Origin: RUG14515 sp045117995
GTDB lineage: Bacteria; Bacillota_I; Bacilli_A; RFN20; CAG-826
Direction of reading: 5' to 3'
DNA length: 64,000 nucleotides
Assembly: GCA_045117995.1 (NCBI GenBank)
Contig: JBGUOH010000003.1
Location: 186,001-250,000, forward strand
Shown: positions 60,790-64,000 of the stretch, in pieces
Layout of the letters: every line of letters begins with the position of its first letter
Position numbering within the stretch: position 1 is the stretch's first letter
Made by a program: the position numbers and the translations under genes
Notes under the pieces: model-generated
Seen by the model: only the letters and a program-made list of their open reading frames with translations
Told to the model about the DNA's origin: nothing
The model's database searches: none

Positions 60790-63700
60790 ATGAAAATTAG
60801 TAAGCTTTTAAAATGTATAGGTTTCTTCATTGCTATAATTCCTTTTAGTGGTGTTTCTTGCAAACAAAACGTAGTTTTAAACGAAACCTCATTACCTAAC
60901 TATACACATACTCCTAAATACCTCCTCGCCGGTGAATTAGATTCCATCGATGGTGATTTTGTCTATTATTCCATTAATAACGACACCGAATACGCTGTCG
61001 CTTTAAAAGAGAGCTCAAAGAGCTTAACATCTGAACTAACAATTTTATCTGAATACAATAACAAGCCAGTTACAGGCATTTGGAGAAGTGGTTTCTACGA
61101 AAGCAATAGTACAAAGATAAACATTCCAAGTTCCATTACAGTAATTGATTATGAAGCTTTCTTAGGAAGCAAAATCACTTCTGTTTCTATCCCAGCTACT
61201 GTTACTGATATTGGAGAAGGAGCATTCTACTCTTGTAAGAGCTTAACTAAAGCAACTATCCAAAATAGTACTGCTTCCTCTACATCCTCTGCTTGTTCTT
61301 GCTCTGAAGTTATTGATAATGGCAATGGACAAGGAGTAACACACTCCACCCTTAAGACTATTCCATCGTTCTGTTTCTTTAACTGTGTTGCGTTGAAAGA
61401 GCTTGTTCTTCCTGAATCAATTGAGGAAATTGAATACGAAGCATTCAATGGTTGTCATTCTTTGTATTCCACTTTAGCGTTCATGAATCTTAAAACCATT
61501 CGTTCTAGGGCGTTCCAAAACTGTATTTCACTTAGACAAATTTATATCTCCAGCACAGCCTTCTTTGACGAGGATGAACATGGCGAACCTGCTGGCATTA
61601 TTGAAGATAAAGCATTCAACGGCTGCGATTCGTCTCTATATTTCCATCTTTCTGGTGACAACGACGATATTAATACATGGCTCAATTTATCTAGAAACAA
61701 ATATCACTGGAATCGTATAAGTGAATTTAGCAATCCACAAAGTGCTGATAACTTATTCGGTTACGAAATAACCGCTGGTGGTGCTTCTTATTCCAATGAC
61801 TGGATTTATACAACTGATATCAGTGGTAACGTTCATATCACTTCCTATATCGGACCAACCGAAATAGAAGGGGAACCAGTGGAATTCCTTTCATTTCCAA
61901 ACGAATTACCAAGTGGTACAGGAAATTATGTTAGATCTTTTGCCACTGATGCTTTGGTCACAGTTAGAGCAAATTTAAAACGCATTTATTTGCCAACAAC
62001 TCTCAAAAGAATTGATAACAGTCAATTTGATAGCAATTACACCAATTTAATCGTTGTTGATGATAATACTAAATGCTCTGCTGACCAAACACTTGTTGAT
62101 CGTGAAGAGGAATTAGAAGCAAGAATCACTCTTAATGGCTTAACAAATCTTGAAGTCATTGGCACTAGAGCATTCTTAGACATGCCTAAGTTAAACACTG
62201 TTACAAAGTTATACCTTCCTTATTCATTGAAAGCAGTTGGTTCACGCGCTTTCGGCAGTAGTGAAAGCAATAAAAAACATCTCAGCAAAGTAACTGATTT
62301 TAGATGGTATTACGATGATGATAATTCAGCATTAGAAGTCATTGGTAGAGAAGCTTTTTATAAGATGGGCAAAAATGATGAAAGTACATCGCTTAGTAAT
62401 ACGATTCATCAAGGATACATCGCTAATACCGCAGGTGATCATAAATATGAATTGACGACACTTGTAATTCCACGCACTTTCAAACATTTTGGTGTTACAG
62501 GTACGGATAAAAACACTTATGTGCTAAGTGAATCAGATGGCAATGATGCGCTTTCCGCTTTTGCAGTGTGCCCACTTTTAAGTACAGTTGTTTTTAAAGG
62601 TAGTAAAAAGAGTGTGTTACAAGGTAACAATCCTTCTGATAACACTATGAGTCATCTCGTTATTAGCCAACAAACATTCGCCGTTAACGAATCTTTAAGA
62701 ACAATAGTTATCGAAGAAAGAGCTGGTAAATGCGTTGGTTTATTCACGCATAATGGTGAAAATAAGCCATGTATAGGTTGGTCTTCTGGCTATAACAAAA
62801 ACGATTTCGGTGGTGACCCAGGCATTCAAACAATTGTGTTGCCAAACAAATATACAACCCTTGTTGTTCAAAACCATGCATTACGCGGTAATTCTCGTAG
62901 TGCAATCTATCTTTCTGGCTTAGACAGCGGCTCAAAGATCAAAGGAAGTTCACAAACCGATTTATCAAAATTCATTTCAAATCCAGCCACTAGTGCATAT
63001 AATCTTCCAGATAATAGAGTAGAAGAATGGCATGCTATTGGCTATGAAAACTCCATTGGTTATTATTTCAATCCAGATGGAAAAAATACTTTTGGGTTAA
63101 AACAAGATGCACCAATTTACACTAATGTCTTATATAAGGATACTATTGATACTTCTGGTTGCAGTGACCTTGAAGTCGAAGTTGGCACAGGTAACACTAG
63201 AGAATATGTTGAGTCTGAAAAGTGCTCGTTTGTGACTGGCATAGTGTCAGGCAAAGCCACAATGACGAACTATTTGTATGATCGCTATAGTAGTACATTC
63301 GATGGTACCGCTAAAGTTCCAGGTGTGGTTACTAATTCTGCAGGCACAGACTTCTCTGTAAACGCTATCGGAGATAGTGCTTTCAGTGCTTGTTTCTGTG
63401 ATTCAACAAGCTATTCAGGCATTGCTAATCATCCTGATTTAAGTGCGATTTCTTTGCCACACACCATTGAGACAATTGGCAATTATGCATTCATGAGAGC
63501 CTATGGTGTGACAAAGATCTCTTCCCACAATGCAACATCCGGCGCCACAAATGGCGATTATGTCATGCCATCTTCTTTAACTTCTATTGGCAAACACGCT
63601 TTTGCATTTTGCAATGTTCAAAAGGTGTTAAACATTCCTTTGACTTGTAAGCTCTATGAAAATGAACATGCAACAACCACTGAAACTTGTGCTTTCTCAA

Positions 63701-64000
63701 ACAACTTCTCTTTGAGACAAATTACATTCGGTAATGGTGCTACTTCATCAACTTATTATGAAACTACAACATATACTGCATCTGGTGGTGGAACTTACAC
63801 ATCCGCTATCTATTCCAAAGACAATGTTACTGAAAACGCTTCATCATTACTTATGGTCTTAAATAGAAATGCAGCTGATAGCTACGCTGCCTCTGACGAT
63901 TTAGAAGATCGTCCTGAAAACAATATTCACCATGGCAGATTTGATGGACAATATGCTGATTATTTCCTCTATGGTGCATTTAAAATGTGTTATTGGCTTG
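60790..64000 (+). CDS. BspA-like leucine-rich repeat lipoprotein, 3' end beyond the window
   Basis: The frame starting at this ATG (GGAGG ribosome site five bases upstream) runs open for 1070 codons to the end of the window without a stop. The N-terminus is a lipoprotein signal with the lipobox GVSC (Cys24). BspA/LRR_5 units are scattered throughout, for example INIPSSITVIDYEAF, VSIPATVTDIGEGAF, LVLPESIEEIEYEAF and ISLPHTIETIGNYAF, separated by variable insertions. BspA-like proteins bind host or bacterial surfaces. It follows the beta-helix protein by nine bases and is in the same transcript. Confidence 0.88.
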   Translation, partial: MKISKLLKCIGFFIAIIPFSGVSCKQNVVLNETSLPNYTHTPKYLLAGELDSIDGDFVYYSINNDTEYAVALKESSKSLTSELTILSEYNNKPVTGIWRSGFYESNSTKINIPSSITVIDYEAFLGSKITSVSIPATVTDIGEGAFYSCKSLTKATIQNSTASSTSSACSCSEVIDNGNGQGVTHSTLKTIPSFCFFNCVALKELVLPESIEEIEYEAFNGCHSLYSTLAFMNLKTIRSRAFQNCISLRQIYISSTAFFDEDEHGEPAGIIEDKAFNGCDSSLYFHLSGDNDDINTWLNLSRNKYHWNRISEFSNPQSADNLFGYEITAGGASYSNDWIYTTDISGNVHITSYIGPTEIEGEPVEFLSFPNELPSGTGNYVRSFATDALVTVRANLKRIYLPTTLKRIDNSQFDSNYTNLIVVDDNTKCSADQTLVDREEELEARITLNGLTNLEVIGTRAFLDMPKLNTVTKLYLPYSLKAVGSRAFGSSESNKKHLSKVTDFRWYYDDDNSALEVIGREAFYKMGKNDESTSLSNTIHQGYIANTAGDHKYELTTLVIPRTFKHFGVTGTDKNTYVLSESDGNDALSAFAVCPLLSTVVFKGSKKSVLQGNNPSDNTMSHLVISQQTFAVNESLRTIVIEERAGKCVGLFTHNGENKPCIGWSSGYNKNDFGGDPGIQTIVLPNKYTTLVVQNHALRGNSRSAIYLSGLDSGSKIKGSSQTDLSKFISNPATSAYNLPDNRVEEWHAIGYENSIGYYFNPDGKNTFGLKQDAPIYTNVLYKDTIDTSGCSDLEVEVGTGNTREYVESEKCSFVTGIVSGKATMTNYLYDRYSSTFDGTAKVPGVVTNSAGTDFSVNAIGDSAFSACFCDSTSYSGIANHPDLSAISLPHTIETIGNYAFMRAYGVTKISSHNATSGATNGDYVMPSSLTSIGKHAFAFCNVQKVLNIPLTCKLYENEHATTTETCAFSNNFSLRQITFGNGATSSTYYETTTYTASGGGTYTSAIYSKDNVTENASSLLMVLNRNAADSYAASDDLEDRPENNIHHGRFDGQYADYFLYGAFKMCYWL

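Noticed and set aside
1..64000. Possible use of TGA as Trp (Mollicutes code)
   Set aside because: Conserved genes read through with TGG at Trp positions and contain no in-frame TGA; one gene ends in TGA.
57727..64000. CRISPR-like or tandem DNA repeats in the large surface genes
   Set aside because: The repetition is at protein level (beta-helix and leucine-rich units) and irregular; there are no regularly spaced identical repeats.

Overview
The window is a gene-dense, AT-rich chromosomal segment from a low-GC Gram-positive bacterium. It most resembles the uncultured gut Bacilli related to Acholeplasma and other Mollicutes (RF39-like lineages); this placement is inferred from gene content, not from a marker gene. 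Supporting signs are a SipW-type signal peptidase with many TasA/camelysin-like substrates, lipid scavenging genes (FakB/DegV, PlsC, diacylglycerol kinase), potABCD, S41 and thioredoxin-like lipoproteins, and a BspA-like leucine-rich lipoprotein. Conserved genes read through in the standard bacterial code with TGG for Trp. Of 55 stop codons seen, 44 are TAA, 10 TAG and only one TGA.

Layout. (1) 1-14276 (+) is one tightly packed operon: four related surface proteins (the first cut by the window edge) with a short N-terminal membrane segment ending in [S/T][I/L]AW and a C-terminal E-G-W motif, a membrane-anchored McrB-like AAA+ ATPase, a DUF2357-like protein with a repeat-bearing charged tail, a SipW-type signal peptidase, a degenerate-GGDEF/intact-EAL protein, a degenerate nucleosidase-fold protein, and a 1025-residue multidomain protein with degenerate GGDEF and EAL domains. 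(2) 14273-31200 is housekeeping and envelope metabolism: K+ uptake, MBL hydrolase, lipid enzymes, TsaC, a GPx-OhrR-CDF operon with a visible operator, CysE, PAP2 phosphatase, S41 protease lipoprotein, DegV, serine dehydratase, M18 aminopeptidase. (3) 31260-32750 is tRNA-His followed by a Fic gene inside nested direct repeats, ending in a truncated second copy of tRNA-His. (4) 32763-37894 holds QueT plus a COG0523 metallochaperone, a CPA2 antiporter with a small partner and a lipase-like protein. (5) 38114-43057 holds a second Fic protein with altered active site, fused in one transcript with an EF-G paralogue, then SurE and a methyltransferase-like gene. (6) 43058-45066 is a complete IS200/IS605 element (TnpA, TnpB, likely omega RNA). 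(7) 45092-53959 holds two unexplained hairpin repeats, aldolase, MscL, MBL protein, thioredoxin-like lipoprotein and potABCD. (8) 53993-55043 holds tRNA-Cys, tRNA-Arg, tRNA-Pro and a small membrane protein/XRE regulator pair with twin operators. (9) 55100-64000 is a second surface locus preceded by a c-di-GMP-I (GEMM) riboswitch and terminator: two more AW[F] surface proteins, a 1017-residue beta-helix-like protein and a BspA-like leucine-rich lipoprotein that runs open off the window end.

Working picture. The two surface loci look like parts of one c-di-GMP-governed extracellular matrix or filament system. SipW (locus 1) would process the AW[YF] proteins of both loci, the EAL protein (locus 1) would degrade c-di-GMP, and the riboswitch would couple c-di-GMP to expression of locus 2. 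The ATPase/DUF2357 pair inside locus 1 is the least explained part and the best candidate for an undescribed mechanism.
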